Below, piece by piece: positions 45,868-57,329 of a stretch of 64,000 nucleotides of DNA. The stretch comes from Leptodactylus fallax (lineage: Eukaryota; Chordata; Amphibia; Anura; Leptodactylidae): the NCBI GenBank assembly GCA_947044405.1, contig CAMRHE010000011.1:10105001-10169000 (forward strand). The letters run 5' to 3'. Every line of letters begins with the position of its first letter. Within the stretch, counting starts at the first letter, position 1. Under the pieces are notes generated by a model. It was not told where the DNA came from. It ran no database searches and was given only the letters and a program-made list of their open reading frames with translations. The position numbers and the translations under genes were made by a program.

Positions 45868-46818
45868 TGTAATTGCAGCTTTCTAGAGTGCTACAGCTCT
45901 AAGTGATTGTCTTTTGTGCCTCTGGGTTATGTTGTTATGTCCCGTCCTCTATGTTCTATGTTCTATGTCATTGTATATACATTGTTTTGCAGCTTTTCCC
46001 TTGTTATTTTCCCCCTCTGTGTTCAAACCTTCCCCTTGGTTCAGTCCTGGCCAATCACAGGCCACTGGGCGGGGTTGTAGGAGGCTTAGGTCTCCAGGGC
46101 GACCGTTGAGAGCTCAGTTTTGGGTCAGTCTAGTGTTGTGCCAGCATGTGAGCAGTTCAGTTTCCTGCATTTTGCAGAGGTACTTGTCATTCCTGAGACT
46201 GGACTAGGAGGAGAGATTACTCACCCTAAGCCCTTCCAGAGACAGCCCTGAGTTCAGCTGTCTGAACTGTTGGATTCCGTGCCAGGAGGAGCAGTGGAGG
46301 ACACTGACAGGAGGAGTTGACTTGGGCCTAAGCAAAGGTAATCAGATCCCTGTCAGGGCTCCCTGCACTACTGTCCCCAGGATCCCTAGCTGGGAGTGGC
46401 ACGAGAGGAGTGGTAGTTGGAAGAGAAATCTGCCATAGAGCCTATATCATCACCCCTGGGCACCCTCCTAAGACCAAGGCTGGGGGAATTGGACACTGAG
46501 GTACTACTACCCCCATTCTTAGAAGCTGCCTCCAGTTGCTGAATAAAGCTGTTATCCTGTTCAACTGCATCTGCTGGCTGCCTGAGTCGTGCTTGCCTTA
46601 TCATCAGGACCCTTCCGAACACCATCACAACGGCTCAGAGAGGAGTGGTCCCCTCTCCAACTGGAAGCACCCCATGAAATACTACTACCACCAGCATCCA
46701 GGTGGTGCTGCAGGACCCCTCTCAGCGGTGTCCAGCCCTGGAGTGCGTGGTTGAGTGTGCAGTTGCCATATCATCTGCCACCACTACTCCCATCCTCCAG
46801 TTCCCTCCATCTGGGTTG
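45868..46818 (+). repeat. Solo LTR related to Gypsy A
   Basis: It shares TTTTGTGCCTCTGGGTT, CACAGGCCACTGGGCGGGG, GGACACTG and the TCTGGGTTG end with the LTRs at 3174 and 10722, but is more diverged and longer because of extra sequence near 46180-46420. AATAAA lies at 46542-46547. There is no internal retroelement sequence on either side. No target duplication was found. Confidence 0.7.
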
Positions 46819-46819
46819 C

Positions 46820-47390
46820 GGTATAATTATGCCAGTATAGCATATCTTATCACTCATATTACAAATATGTTCAATTATGCCCCCCAGTGACTTACAACAA
46901 GACCAGTGTGATGATGTACACAACATAATACGTGCAACACCATGATGATGTGCCCCAATGTAATATGCACACATCACAACACTCAGTACACAGGTTCAAC
47001 AGCAATGCAATAAAATCAATGTGATAATAAGATACAGTATAATACAAAGTTTCTTATAATTGCCTGAACTTCATTTATGCAAAGTTGTTTATAACTGGAG
47101 GTACGCTTTAAGCTGAAAAATACTTGAGGATATTGGTAGACATTAAACCTAATTTTAGCAATCAGTGCCAAGCAACTGCTGCATTAAATGGGTTGTGCAG
47201 GACTCGAAAGCATGGCTGCTTTCTTCTTCTCAGGAAGTGACGTCACAAAGCAATGGAACATCTCCATCCTATTAAAATGAATGGGACTGAGCTGCTGCAT
47301 GGCTATGTGACCAGTGGACATGATGTCACTTCCGGAGAAGAAGAAATCAGTGATGTTTTAGAAGTCCTGCACAACCTCTTTAGGATAGGA
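46820..47390. other. Non-coding stretch with small inverted repeat
   Basis: TTTCTTCTTCTCAGGAAGTG near 47220 faces its inverse near 47325, with a TGACGTCA-like centre. The rest shows nothing recognisable. Confidence 0.45.
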
Positions 47391-47394
47391 ATAG

Positions 47395-47700
47395 ATGTTC
47401 TGGACAATGATATTGTTTTGCCTCTATATAAATCACTGGTCAGGACACATGTAGAATACTGTGCACAATTTTGGGCACCAGTATGTAAGAAAGAAATAGC
47501 TTTACTGAAGAGGTGGGTAAGGGGATGGGTAGAGTATAAAGACAGATTTTCCAATTTGAGATTATTCAGTTTGGAAAAAAACTGTTTAGGGGCAACCTAA
47601 TTATGTTGCACAAATATGTGAATGGACAGTACAGAAATATTTCCAATGACGTCTTTATATCAAAGCCTGTAACTGTGACAAGGGGTATCCTCTACATCTA
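47395..47700 (+). pseudogene. CR1-type LINE fragment (ORF2 C-terminus)
   Basis: The frame shows VLPLYKSLVRTHVEYCAQ followed by FWAPVCKKEIALL, the region after the RT domain in CR1, and then, after a deletion and a shift near 47590, NLFSLEK-like and LHKYVNGQYRNI blocks. It is more diverged than the copy at 40141. Confidence 0.75.
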
Positions 47701-48109
47701 CCATGTTTCTCCCAAAATAAGACAGGGTCTTGTATTATTTTTTGCTCCGAAAAAAGGGCTAGGGCTTATTTTCGGGATAGGTCTTAATTTTTTACATGAA
47801 CAACAATCACACATTTGATCACTTTTTATTTCAACTTTTATCAGAGGTGAAAGAGCGAATAAACAGCAGTTCGGCACTTTAGATTTTTTTTTTTTTCCAC
47901 TACGGCATTCAACATAGAGGTAAAATATTTTTATAAGTTTGTAGAGCAGGCGTTTTCGGACACACGGATACCTAATGTGTATGTGTTTCACAGTAATATT
48001 TTATTTTTATATGTATTCTAGTGAAAGTGGGAGGGGGCTTAAAACTTTTATTTATTTATTTATTTTTTTACTATTAACCCATCCTAAGGGGCTTGAACCT
48101 GCAATCATT

Positions 48110-48285
48110 CCATAGACTGCAATACAACGTATTGCAGTCTATGGGAGATTATCTACATTACTAATGAGGCTTGTCATAAACCCCCATAGTAATATTCCTA
48201 TGACAGGCCTGGGAGCCTTCATAAGGCTCCCGGCTGTCAAAGGAACAGGTCGGCTCCTACGATCTCGCCGCGCAGGAGCGACCTG
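48110..48285. repeat. Three consecutive hairpins
   Basis: 48110-48125/48129-48144 is a 16-bp perfect stem with a three-base loop. 48201-48219/48223-48239 is a long stem with small bulges around GGGAGCCTT/AAGGCTCCC. 48246-48258/48274-48285 has one bulge. It lies directly before the truncated Tc1 and resembles the hairpin chains at 6545 and 62370. Confidence 0.85.
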
Positions 48286-48318
48286 CAACGTGAAAGGTAG
48301 TTGCTCTGCTTTGGGGGT

Positions 48319-49745
48319 TGGTGGAAAATAAGTATTTGGTCACCTACAAAAAAGCAAGATTTCTGGCTCTCACAGACCTGTAACTTCTTCTTTAAGAGGC
48401 TCCTCTGTCCTCCACTCATTACCTGTAGTAATGGCACCTGTTTGAAATTGTTATCAGTATAAAAGACACCTGTCCACAACCTCAAACAGTCACACTCCAA
48501 ACTCCACTATGGTGAAGACCAAAAAGCTGTGGAAAGACACCAGAAACAAAATTGTAGACCTGCACCAGGCTGGGAAGACTGAATCTGCAATAGGCAAGCA
48601 GCTTGGTGTGAAGAAATCAACTGTGGGAGCAATAATTAGAAAATGGAAGACATACAAGACCACTGATAATCTCCCTCGATCAGGGGCTCCACGCAAGATC
48701 TCACTCCATGGGGTCAAAATGATCACAAGAATGGTGAGCAAAAATCCCAGAACCACAGGGGGGACCTAGTGAATGACCTGCAGAAAGCTGGGACTAACAT
48801 AACAAAGGCTACCCTCAGTAACACACTACGCCGCCAGGGACTCAGATCCTGCAGTGCCAGACGAGTCCCCCTGCTTAAGCCAGAACATATCAGGGCCCGT
48901 TTGAAGTTTGCTAGAGAGCATTTGGATGTTCCAGAAGAGTATTGGGAGAATGTCATATGGTCAGATGAAACCAAAGTAGAACTATTTGGTAGAAACACAA
49001 CTCGTAGTGTTTGGAGGAGAGTGAATGCTGAGTAGGATCCAAAGAACACCATACCTACTGTGAAGCATGGGGGTGGCAACATCATGCTTTGGGGCTGTTT
49101 CTCTGCAAAGGGACACGGACGACTGATCTGTGTACATGAAAGAATGAATGGGGCCATGTATCGTGAGAATTTGAGTGCAAACCTTCTTCCGCCAGCAAGG
49201 GCATTGAAGATGAAATATGGCTGGGTCTTTCAGCATGACAATGATGCCAAGCACACTGCCAGGGCAACGAAGGAGTGGCTTCATAAGAAGCATTTCAAGG
49301 TCCTAGAGTGGCCTAGCCAGTCTCCAGATCTCAACCCCATAGAAAACCTTTGGAGGGAGTTGAAAGTCCGTGTTGCCCAGCGACAGCCCCAAAACATCAC
49401 TGCTCTAGAGGAGATCTGCATGGAGGAATGGCCAACATACCAGCAAAAGTGTGTGCCAACCTTGTGAAGACTTACAGAATCATTTGACCTCTGTCATTGC
49501 CAACAAAGGATATATAACAAAGTATTGAGATGAACTTTTGTTATTGACCAAATACTTATTTTCCACCATAATTTGCAAATAAATTCTTTAAAAAATCAGA
49601 CAATGTGATTTTCTGGATTTGTTTTCTCATTTTGTCTCTCACAGCTGAGGTCTACCTATGATGTCAATTACAGGCCTCTCTCATCTTTTTAAGTGGGAGG
49701 AGAACTTGCACAATTGGTGGCTAAGTACTTTTTTTTTCCATACTG
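48319..49745 (+). mobile_element. Tc1-like transposon, 5'-truncated
   Basis: It belongs to the same family as 34088-35675. The right end TTTTTTCCATACTG is followed by TA (49746-49747). The left inverted repeat begins only at its inner part (TGGAAAATAAGTATTTGG), so about 170 bp are missing. Confidence 0.85.
48509..49528 (+). pseudogene. Tc1 transposase with frameshifts
   Basis: The frame starts at ATG 48509 ([14 protein letters not shown]). An extra G in a G-run near 48760 shifts it. Then come [12 protein letters not shown] (first Asp), a stop at about 49033, QHDNDAKH (second Asp) and [11 protein letters not shown] (third acidic residue). A final shift near 49445 precedes the KGYITKY-like end at 49528. 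Catalytic residues survive but the frame does not. Confidence 0.88.
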
Positions 49746-49749
49746 TACT

Positions 49750-50139
49750 ATCACCCTGCTGTAGACAGTATTAACTCTATCCCTAACCATAGTATCACCA
49801 AAACATAAACATATATAGTGTTGCTATACATACAAATAAATTGTGATGCCATAAAAATATTACAGGATAGTGCTACCATACATAAATAATACTGTCAAGC
49901 ATTACAAATAAAAACATCTCAGAAAATTAAGGATTTTAAATGACAAGTCATTTTCCAAAGTGGATTTTGCACAGATTTTTATGCAGTGTGTAGATTTGTT
50001 TAAATCTCATGCACTGTGCTTCTACTGTGAATGCTGCAGATTTTCATCCTTTATTTCTGCAGCAGAAAATCTGCAGCTTTTAAATAACATGTTGATATAC
50101 CATTAGAGAGCAGTCATCTCCCATATGCATTAACCAAAT
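49750..50139. other. Non-coding stretch
   Basis: AT-rich, no recognised element. Confidence 0.45.
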
Positions 50140-51260
50140 GACAAATCCATGGCAAGGTGCAAGATCTGCAATCAGAAAAATAGCCATGGGTGTGAAGACA
50201 CATGGTCATCATCGTTATCATTATCATCTCCATCTGCTTCTCCTCCTCCTCTACACCAGTGTCAGTCATTCATAAGGGAATGCATGTCTGGTAAACAGCA
50301 ATATATGCCCAGTCATCCAAGTTGCTGGCAATGCAGTCGCTGCTGTGCCACTTAGTCCTAATAGAGAATACCTAGCCACCATTATTTCTCTAGGAAAGCT
50401 GTCCCTATTTGATATTGCCATGTAGGCCTGCCCTTGGAAGCATCCATGTGGGGAAAGGTGCAAGCTACTGTCAGCAATTATGGGCAGGCTCAGTACATAG
50501 CTTACATGGCCCACTGGGTCAATGTTTTCTGCATCATAATCACTTTTAGAAAGTTGTCCAGCTTTTCCAGTTTGCAGCCTAGACACACTGATGGTGTGCC
50601 ATCATTTTTTTTTTATTATTCTGTAAATTGTCACTTCTTGGTGCAGACAGTGTAAAGGGATACATTTTTGAGGCTTTTTATCTATACTGAATTCTTTATC
50701 ACTTTTCATTAGGCACACTGTTTTTTCTTGAAATTCTGTAAATTTTCTCTCCTTGGTGCTACTTGTGCTCCCATAAGGGCATCATTTTTGGTGGCTTTTT
50801 TAAGTCAATTCTTTATCACTTCACTTTTCAACTGGCAGACATGCTGACAGAGTGTCACAAATTTTTCTTCAAATTCTGTAGTTGCCAGTGCCACTTGCTA
50901 CTGCCAGTCTGTTGGCATAAGAACAACAAAATAAAACAAACAACCCCAACATTTTTCCAATACCAACGACATGTTGATGCAGAATTCTGTTCCCAGGAAA
51001 GGTTAATTTTTTGTGGGTTATTTATTTATTAGTATTTTTTTTTTACACTGATCACAATCACTGCGAAGAGGCCCAAAAGAGGTAACGGAAAGTGATCATG
51101 AATGTTTTATTTTTATTTTTTACATCACCCCTGGGCCTCCACGTATTATACTTTGGGGCCTGAAGAAATCCCAGAGTATAATGATATCACTTTCACATTG
51201 ACATAACTGTGTTTGCCTTAGAGAGCTAAAAATTTGAGAGATTCCTAGGAACCCTTAGGC
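50140..51260. repeat. Diverged relative of the 11861-14942 element
   Basis: Phrases such as ATCACTTTTCAACYGGCAGACA (50815 versus 14420) and CACTTTSACATTGACATAAC with GAGAGCTARAAATYNGA (51188 versus 14680) recur in the same order. It contains a TATACTTTGGGGCCT hairpin near 51145-51183. No gene. Confidence 0.5.
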
Positions 51261-51269
51261 TGGGGCCTA

Positions 51270-52125
51270 ATCAGAAAGTGTATCAACGGAACATATGTGT
51301 AACACTGAATATGTGTCCTGTCTATAAAATTAGCCAAACACAAAATAAATTAACAGACTGGACGCAGAGACCAATTTCAATTAATTGGTATTTTCAGTAA
51401 TAATCCTATTATACATGTTTCCATCCCATGATGGCCATTACTTTATAGGTATATGCACATCTGCAATGTTATATTTATTTCTTGTGTAAGTGTAAATCTT
51501 TGTTTGGGGGAGTCTTCACACTTATGTCTCAGTATCCAATCTCTGCTATGTCTATTTTTTGTTTGGATAATTTTATATACAGGACACATATTTTGTGTTA
51601 CATATCTGATCTATTTGATTCATTTTGTTTGTGTGCATATGCTTGCCTGTGATTTTTTTTTTTCACAAGACACATGATACCTACATTGCCATTTCCATGA
51701 GGATAATTTTTGGTGCACATGCATAGGTGTCTTCATGTTGGAGCGCATTCTAGCAAATCATATGTAACCTTTGCCAGTAAGATGTAAATATTTTATTGAT
51801 TTATTTCACATGTGCTAATCTTTATCAAACATTTCATTGGTTAGGGACACTTTATATACTTAGGGGATGGAGCATGGGCTTTACACCTCTGCACTGCACA
51901 TGGAAGCAACAATACACATTGAGTGATACCTCCCTTTTTGCTGCTGGTCACCACCTTTACATGTTATTTTGGGACTTCTTGTGGGTACTGTATTATCTTT
52001 CTATTGGAATTGTATATTATTGACTGATATATTGTTACCCATTTAATCTTTTTCTCCACTTTGATGAATTTTTGTTTATTTAATATTGTTTATGTTTTAT
52101 TATTGGACATATGGTGTGTATATAT
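51270..52125. other. AT-rich non-coding region
   Basis: Nothing recognised; it flanks the Gypsy B LTR. Confidence 0.45.
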
Positions 52126-52647
52126 TGTGGAAGGATAGGCTCAGTGGTAGCAGCAGTGGACCCAGACAGTCAGAGACAGACACAAAAATCAAGTTCCAAC
52201 AGGTTTTACCCTGTACGTTTATTTCTTTATTTCTCAAAAAAACGGCAGAAAATAAATAAGCCTTAACTTTCAGGCAAAAACAATAACAAAACTCCTGCTC
52301 GTCCAAGCTACTAACTAACCACAGGTAATATACTAACTGTACGTGTGCCTTGCTTCAGCCACACAGTCAACATGCAGAGTCTCACCAGTCTTCACAAGGT
52401 TTGAACAGAACCGGGCTCCTCCTCTCTCCCCAGGAACTGCCCAGGACTGAAGACTTATCAACCTTTTATAGGCCTTTAACGAGGCCAAAATCCCAGCTGT
52501 GCTTGAAGGCCCCTCCCTAGTAGGACAAGAAGTGGTTAACAGAAAGACTTCTCACAGCTGAGGTTTTGTTATCGCACACATACTGTAAGTAAGGAATCTT
52601 GGGGAGACATAGCGACATTCCAGAACCTCACCTGTCACCTTCTCACA
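52126..52647 (-). repeat. 3' LTR of Gypsy B (minus strand)
   Basis: On the minus strand it starts TGTGAGAAGGTGACAGG at 52647 and ends CCTATCCTTCCACA at 52126 (522 bp), with TG...CA ends and an AAATAAAG polyadenylation-type signal. A purine tract (GGGGGAGGG) lies just upstream at about 52650-52661. RNase H coding sequence ends right before it. A solo copy of the family is at 23531-23882. Confidence 0.85.
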
Positions 52648-52659
52648 TGCCCTCCCCCT

Positions 52660-53290
52660 TTGTTCAAACCTATAGGGGCGAACACTTTTAGCCACCATGC
52701 AGTGTGCCCTGGACAGAGCATCTGCATTCCCTTGCAACCTACCAGATCGGTGCTTTATGTTAAATTTGAAATTTTGTAGGGTAAGGAACCATCTAGTGAC
52801 TCGCGCATTTCTCTCTTTGGCCTGAGCCATCCATGTGAGAGGGAAGTGGTTGGTAACCAACCTAAAACGTCGGCCCAGCAAGTAATACCATAGAGACTCC
52901 AGGGTCCATTTGATGGCCAAACACTCCCTTTCCACAATACTATAATTCCTTTCTGCAGGTGTAAGTTTTCAACTCAAGTAAGTGACTGGATGTTCCTCAG
53001 CTTCAATAACTTGTGAAAGAACTGTGCCTAACCCTACATCAGAGGCGTCAGTCTGTACCACAAACTTTGGCATACATCGGGAGTAATCAAAAACTGGTTG
53101 CTTACATAAAAATGATTTTAACTCCCAGAATACCCTCTCAGCCTCTTCACTCCACTTGATCAGACTAGACTTGCCTCTCTTGGTAAGGTCAGTCAAGGGA
53201 GCTGCAATAGAAGCAAAATTGGGTATAAACCTACGATAGTACCGCATAATTCCCAGGAAAGCCCTCACTTGCTTTTTACTCACGGGACGG
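52660..53290 (-). pseudogene. pol: Gypsy B RT thumb/connection and RNase H
   Basis: From 53290 down: MSKKQVRAFLGIMRYYRRF and VQTDASDVGLGTVLSQ (first RNase H Asp), then after a break near 52955 ERECLAIKWTLESL (Glu), LVTNHFPLTWM (the family's usual Asp is Asn here) and HRSGRLQGNADALSRAH near the end. The domain finishes within about 50 bases of the 3' LTR, leaving no room for an integrase downstream. Confidence 0.85.
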
Positions 53291-53299
53291 GGCCAACTC

Positions 53300-54110
53300 T
53301 GAATAGCCTCTACTTTGTTAACCTGGGGTTTTATTATCCCCCCGTCCTATAGTGTACCCCAAATACTGGGCTTCTTCAAGGCCCAAAGCACATTTCTTGG
53401 GGTTAGCAGTTAACCCAGCTGCCCGAAGGGAATTTAGTACAGCTTGCACTTTCGGCAAGTGACTTTCCCAATCAGTACGGCAAATGACAATATCATCAAG
53501 TTAGGCTGAAGTGTACCTACGATGTGGCGTAAGTATTTTGTCCATCAATCGCTGAAAGGTTGTGGGAGCGCCATGTAACCCAAAAGGCATAGTCATGTAT
53601 TGGAACAGACCATCTGGGGGGACAAACGTTTTTTCTCTGTGAGAGGTACCTGCCAATACCCTTTTGTTAAGTCGAGAGTAGAGAAATACCTGGCAGTTCC
53701 CAACCTTTCAATCAGCTCATCTGCTCTTGGCACTGGGTAGGCATCAAACTTGGATATTTCATTTAATTTACAAAAATCACTGCAAAACCTGATTGCACTG
53801 TCAGTTTTGGGAATCAGGACAATTGGATTTGACCAGGCTCTCATATATTCTTCAATTACCCCAAGGGCTAACATATTGTTGACCTCCTTGGTTATGGCTT
53901 GTCTACATGCTTCAGGTACTCGGTACGGCTTTAGAGTGACTCGTACCGGCGGCTCGGTGACAATGTCATTCTCTATCACATACGCCCAGGTAACTCAGAA
54001 AATACATCATTATTTTGCTGTACAAATTATTTTGTCTCTTGTACCTGTACTCTAGATACGGTCTCAGCTATTTGTACCTCAGGCACGTTTTTACCAAGTG
54101 CGCCCCCTGC
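53300..54110 (-). pseudogene. pol: Gypsy B reverse transcriptase
   Basis: From about 54110 down: a linker with several stops, then VTEPPVRVTLKPYRVPEA, MLALGVIEEYMRAWSNPI, RFCSDFCKLN, FDAYPVPRADELI and STLDLTKGYWQVPL. After a shift near 53620 the PFGLHGAP block follows. The active-site motif at 53492-53503 has its first residue replaced by a stop (TAA at 53501-53503), leaving LDD. The gene is dead. Its upstream neighbour on this strand, beyond the hAT insertion, is the integrase C-terminus. Confidence 0.88.
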
Positions 54111-54571
54111 TTTAGCAGTAGAGATGAGCGAATTTCTCAAAAGTTCGATTCAAAGTTCCAAAAAAATTTGCTTCAATCCAAATGACTTTGCGGCGAATAT
54201 TGCTAAAAAATACCTATTCCCTAGCTTCAGAGAGCCTGTATAGTGATGTAGAACACTGTGCCTTGCAGTAACATGCATAGGAAGCCTACTGTGGTAGTCA
54301 AACAATACAGTGAGTCCGAATGATATGCACATGACAGGCGTCGCTCTTAGATCCACTGAACACTTCACTTATTTGGACAGTTACGGGGACAAAACTGACC
54401 AACTAACTCAAGTGTGAACCCAGCCTTACAGGTCCATGTTAGTGCCAGGTAGAAAGAACTGTGCAGAAGCCCAACATCCTACTTTAGAGTGAAAGAGCAC
54501 ACTCCTTTTACACCCTTGTCTGCAAATTCCACATAGATGTCTACAGAGTGGCAAGGCGACATAATGTGGAG

Positions 54572-54905
54572 TTGGCAGCAGCATGAGGATGCCATACAGT
54601 GACCCAGTGGCAGCGGCATTAGGAGGACATACAGTGACCCAGCAGTGGCAGCGGCATGAGGAGGACATACAGTGACCCAGTGGCAGAGGTGGAGGTAGTA
54701 GCAGCCTTAGGAGGGCATACAGTGACCCAGTGGCTGCGGCATGAGGAGGGCATACAGTGACCCAGTGGCTGCGGCATGAGGAGGGCATACGGTGACCCAG
54801 TGGCTGCGGCATGAGGTGGGCATACAGTGACCCAGTGGCAGCGGCATAAGGAGTACACAGAGTGACCCAGTGGGAAGCAGCATGAGGAGGACATACAGTG
54901 ACCCA
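54572..54905. repeat. Tandem array of a 35-bp unit, about 9 copies
   Basis: The unit contains GACCCAGTGGCTGCGGCA and GAGGAGGGCATACAGT. It lies in the 5' part of the hAT, upstream of the BED finger. Minus-strand open frames across it are repetitive and not genes. Confidence 0.9.
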
Positions 54906-55090
54906 CTTCCTCCCCTGTGTGACTTTGTTCGCCCAGGCAAACAAGGTGTAGAACAGAGTGACACCGCTGTGCCCTGCACATGTGGTATGCTGGAGGAGCA
55001 TACACCTTATTTAAAGGTGTTTATTAGTGTGGAAACCCACAAGGAGGACCATATTCACAGTTTTTTGTAAAGCCATCGGGGGAGGTCAAC

Positions 55091-55420
55091 ATGGCCATAT
55101 GTTCAATCTGTGGACAGAAGGTGAAGCGTGGCAAGGGTGCCAATGTTAGCACCACAGCCCTGTGTCAACATATGCAGCGTCACCATAAAGTGGCCTGGGA
55201 GAGTTGTGGCTCCAATGTGGTGGTCCAGCAGCACCCAGAGGCACGCACTCCATTTCAGGCAATCAAGGCTCCACCACCTCAGCCAAAGGAAGCTCCTTCC
55301 TATCATCTGCTGGTCGTGATGCTCCTGCTCATCCTCCTCCTAGTCAGTCATTGCATCAGCAATCCATCACAGAAGCGATTTTGAAGAGACAACAGTATGC
55401 GTACACTCATCAAACAGTGC
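55091..55420 (+). pseudogene. hAT transposase N-terminus with BED zinc finger
   Basis: From ATG 55091 the frame has CSICGQKVKRG and ALCQHMQRHHKV, a C-x2-C...H-x4-H BED finger used by hAT transposases to bind element ends. A Pro/Gln-rich stretch follows, then a shift near 55310. It is cut at about 55430 by a Penelope insertion. Confidence 0.82.
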
Positions 55421-55434
55421 AGAATGAGGGAGTG

Positions 55435-56394
55435 AAATTCACTTTCTGGATACCACAATATACATTAAAGACCACCGGCTACTCACATCAATATACCACA
55501 AACCCACAGACAGAACGGCCTACCTGAGAAACGACAGCTTCCACCCCAAAGCACACAAGACAATCTATAATCTACAGCCAGGCTATACGATACAATCGTA
55601 TTTGCTCCGACAAAGCAGACCTGGATAAGCACCTCCTGGATCTGAGGATGAAATTTCTCCGATTGGGATACAAACCAAAAGTAACAGACAACCAATTGAA
55701 CAAAGCGGCAGCCATTAACAGAGACAGTCTGCTCACATATAGAGAGACCCAGAAAGAAGCCCGAGTGCCCCTAGTTGTCACCTACAACCCACAGCTGGAG
55801 ATCCTACGAAGGATTGCCAAGGAGCTCCAACCTGTGCTACATAGGGACAACAGACTCAAGGACATATTTCCAGTCCCCCCTCTCCTCTCCTTTCGACAAC
55901 CACCAAACCTGAGGCGTATTATCATCCGGAGTGCCCTGAAGGCCCCAACTGAAAATGGCACCTCACCTTGCCTACATAAAAGGTGCATGACCTGCAAGCA
56001 CATCCACACCGCTGACAGTGTACCTATCCCACAGTCACAACAGGTGCACAGAATTAGGGGGACATTCTCCTGCAGGTCTTCCAATGTGGTGTACCTCATA
56101 ATGTGTACGCAATGTCCCACCACAGGCCTCTATGTGGGGGAAACAGGGCAGAGACTCAGTCAACGAATGAACTCACACAGATCCAGTATCAATAACAGCA
56201 GAACCGATCTCCCAGTGGCCGCACATTTCTCCGGAGAAAACCACTCTATTGAAGATTTGCGGGTTGTGGTTTTAATGGGACATTTTAAGACGCAGGAGGC
56301 GAGGAAAGAATGGGAGTACAAGTTTATGCAAAAATTTCAAACTCTGCAATTTGGACTTAATATTCATGCCAGCTTCATGTCACACTATGTATGA
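55435..56394 (+). pseudogene. Penelope RT end and GIY-YIG endonuclease
   Basis: The open part from 55648 (249 codons) carries a coil-like linker, a Cys-rich knuckle (CLHKRCMTCKHI) and the GIY-YIG domain (VVYLIMC, TGLYVGETGQRLSQRMNSH), which in Penelope elements nicks the target. A frameshift near 55610 separates it from the last RT blocks (55435-55600). The endonuclease domain itself is uninterrupted and ends at 56394. The RT core is missing. Confidence 0.88.
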
Positions 56395-56649
56395 ACCATG
56401 AACTGAACTCAATATTCATGCCAGCTTCAAATCACACTATGTATGAACTGTGAGGGACACAAATCACCTCCTGATAGCAAACAGATAACAGCAAGAATTA
56501 CTGATCTCTCCGTCACGCACCACAAGTTTCCAGACTGTTTTTTTGACCTGTTGTAAATAACTTCTCTACTTAGATTGCATTTTTTTTAAGGAATCTAAAA
56601 TGCTTTGAAAACCATGTGTATAAAAATCTGTGAATTTTCAGTTCTTGTA

Positions 56650-56730
56650 TCACACCATGTCTGATGAAGGGAGCTAGCTAGTACTCCTGAAAGCTTACTT
56701 ATAAATATACTCAGTTAGCCTCTAAAAGGT
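56650..56730 (+). ncRNA. Possible hammerhead-like motif in Penelope 3' UTR
   Basis: CTGATGA at 56659 is followed by a GGAG...CTCC stem candidate and then GAAAGC near 56685, the order of conserved parts in a hammerhead ribozyme. Penelope-like elements are known to carry such ribozymes. An extra base after CTGATGA and a weak first stem argue against activity in this copy. Confidence 0.35.
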
Positions 56731-56789
56731 ATCGCCTGATTTCTTCACTCTTCCACTACTTTCAATGGCTAATACGGTACAACATTATA

Positions 56790-57325
56790 CTAGCCTCATC
56801 CTCCACTGTCTCCTCAGCTTCCACTGCAGGGATAATTCACAATGCTCATCCAGCATACCACATGTGCAGGGCACAGCGGTGTCACACTGTTCTACACCTT
56901 GTTTGCCTGGGGGCAAACATAGTCACACAGGGGAGGAACTGCTCTGTGTCTTTCCTCAAGAAATCGAATCCTGGCTTTCTCCGCGACACAGGAAGAACAT
57001 GGTGTCGACGCTTTGTCAAAGAGGGCTGAGCCATGTGCCCTGCATGGCGCATGTGTTCAGTCTGGTATTCAAGCGTTTCCTTAAGTGTTCCATCCATCTG
57101 CAAGACAAAAATGTCAAGGAAACTTTGCATGCACTTCAGCCACTTATACACCGCCAGGCACACCCTCCTTGAGCTGCAGCGGCAGAACGGCCTCCCACAA
57201 CATAGGCTGATATGCGATGTTTGCACCCATTGGAATTCCCCCTCCATATTTTGGATCGACTATACAGTATGAACAGAAAAAAGTCATAAACGATTTCTTG
57301 TTGATCCAAGCGGACAGAGGTACTC
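56790..57325 (+). pseudogene. hAT transposase, middle part
   Basis: Two frames carry SHVPCMAHVFSLVFKRFLK (about 57027) and then, after a shift, LELQRQNGLPQHRLICDVC (about 57165) and, near 57280, an INDFLLIQADRGTPL block. These match the RNase H-like core of hAT transposases. It is interrupted at about 57330 by a Tc1 fragment. Confidence 0.75.
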
Positions 57326-57329
57326 CCCT

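Larger units (their letters stand above)
55430..56790 (+). mobile_element. Penelope-like retroelement, 5'-truncated
   Basis: The fragment starts inside the RT (KPTDRTAYLRNDSFHP near 55500), continues through a linker, a GIY-YIG endonuclease and a 3' UTR with CCTCTAAAAGGTATCGCC near 56720. It is inserted in the hAT transposase. No clear target duplication was found on this copy. The 3' part matches the fragment at 31921-32304. Confidence 0.85.

Noticed and set aside
47700..47820. AAAATAAGACAGGGTCTTGT block as an RNA gene
   Set aside because: It looks like a common interspersed repeat with a short palindrome; no RNA polymerase III boxes or conserved fold were recognised.
54426..55005. Minus-strand frame of 191 codons in the hAT 5' region
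   Set aside because: It reads through the 35-bp array on the strand opposite to the transposase and has no domain.
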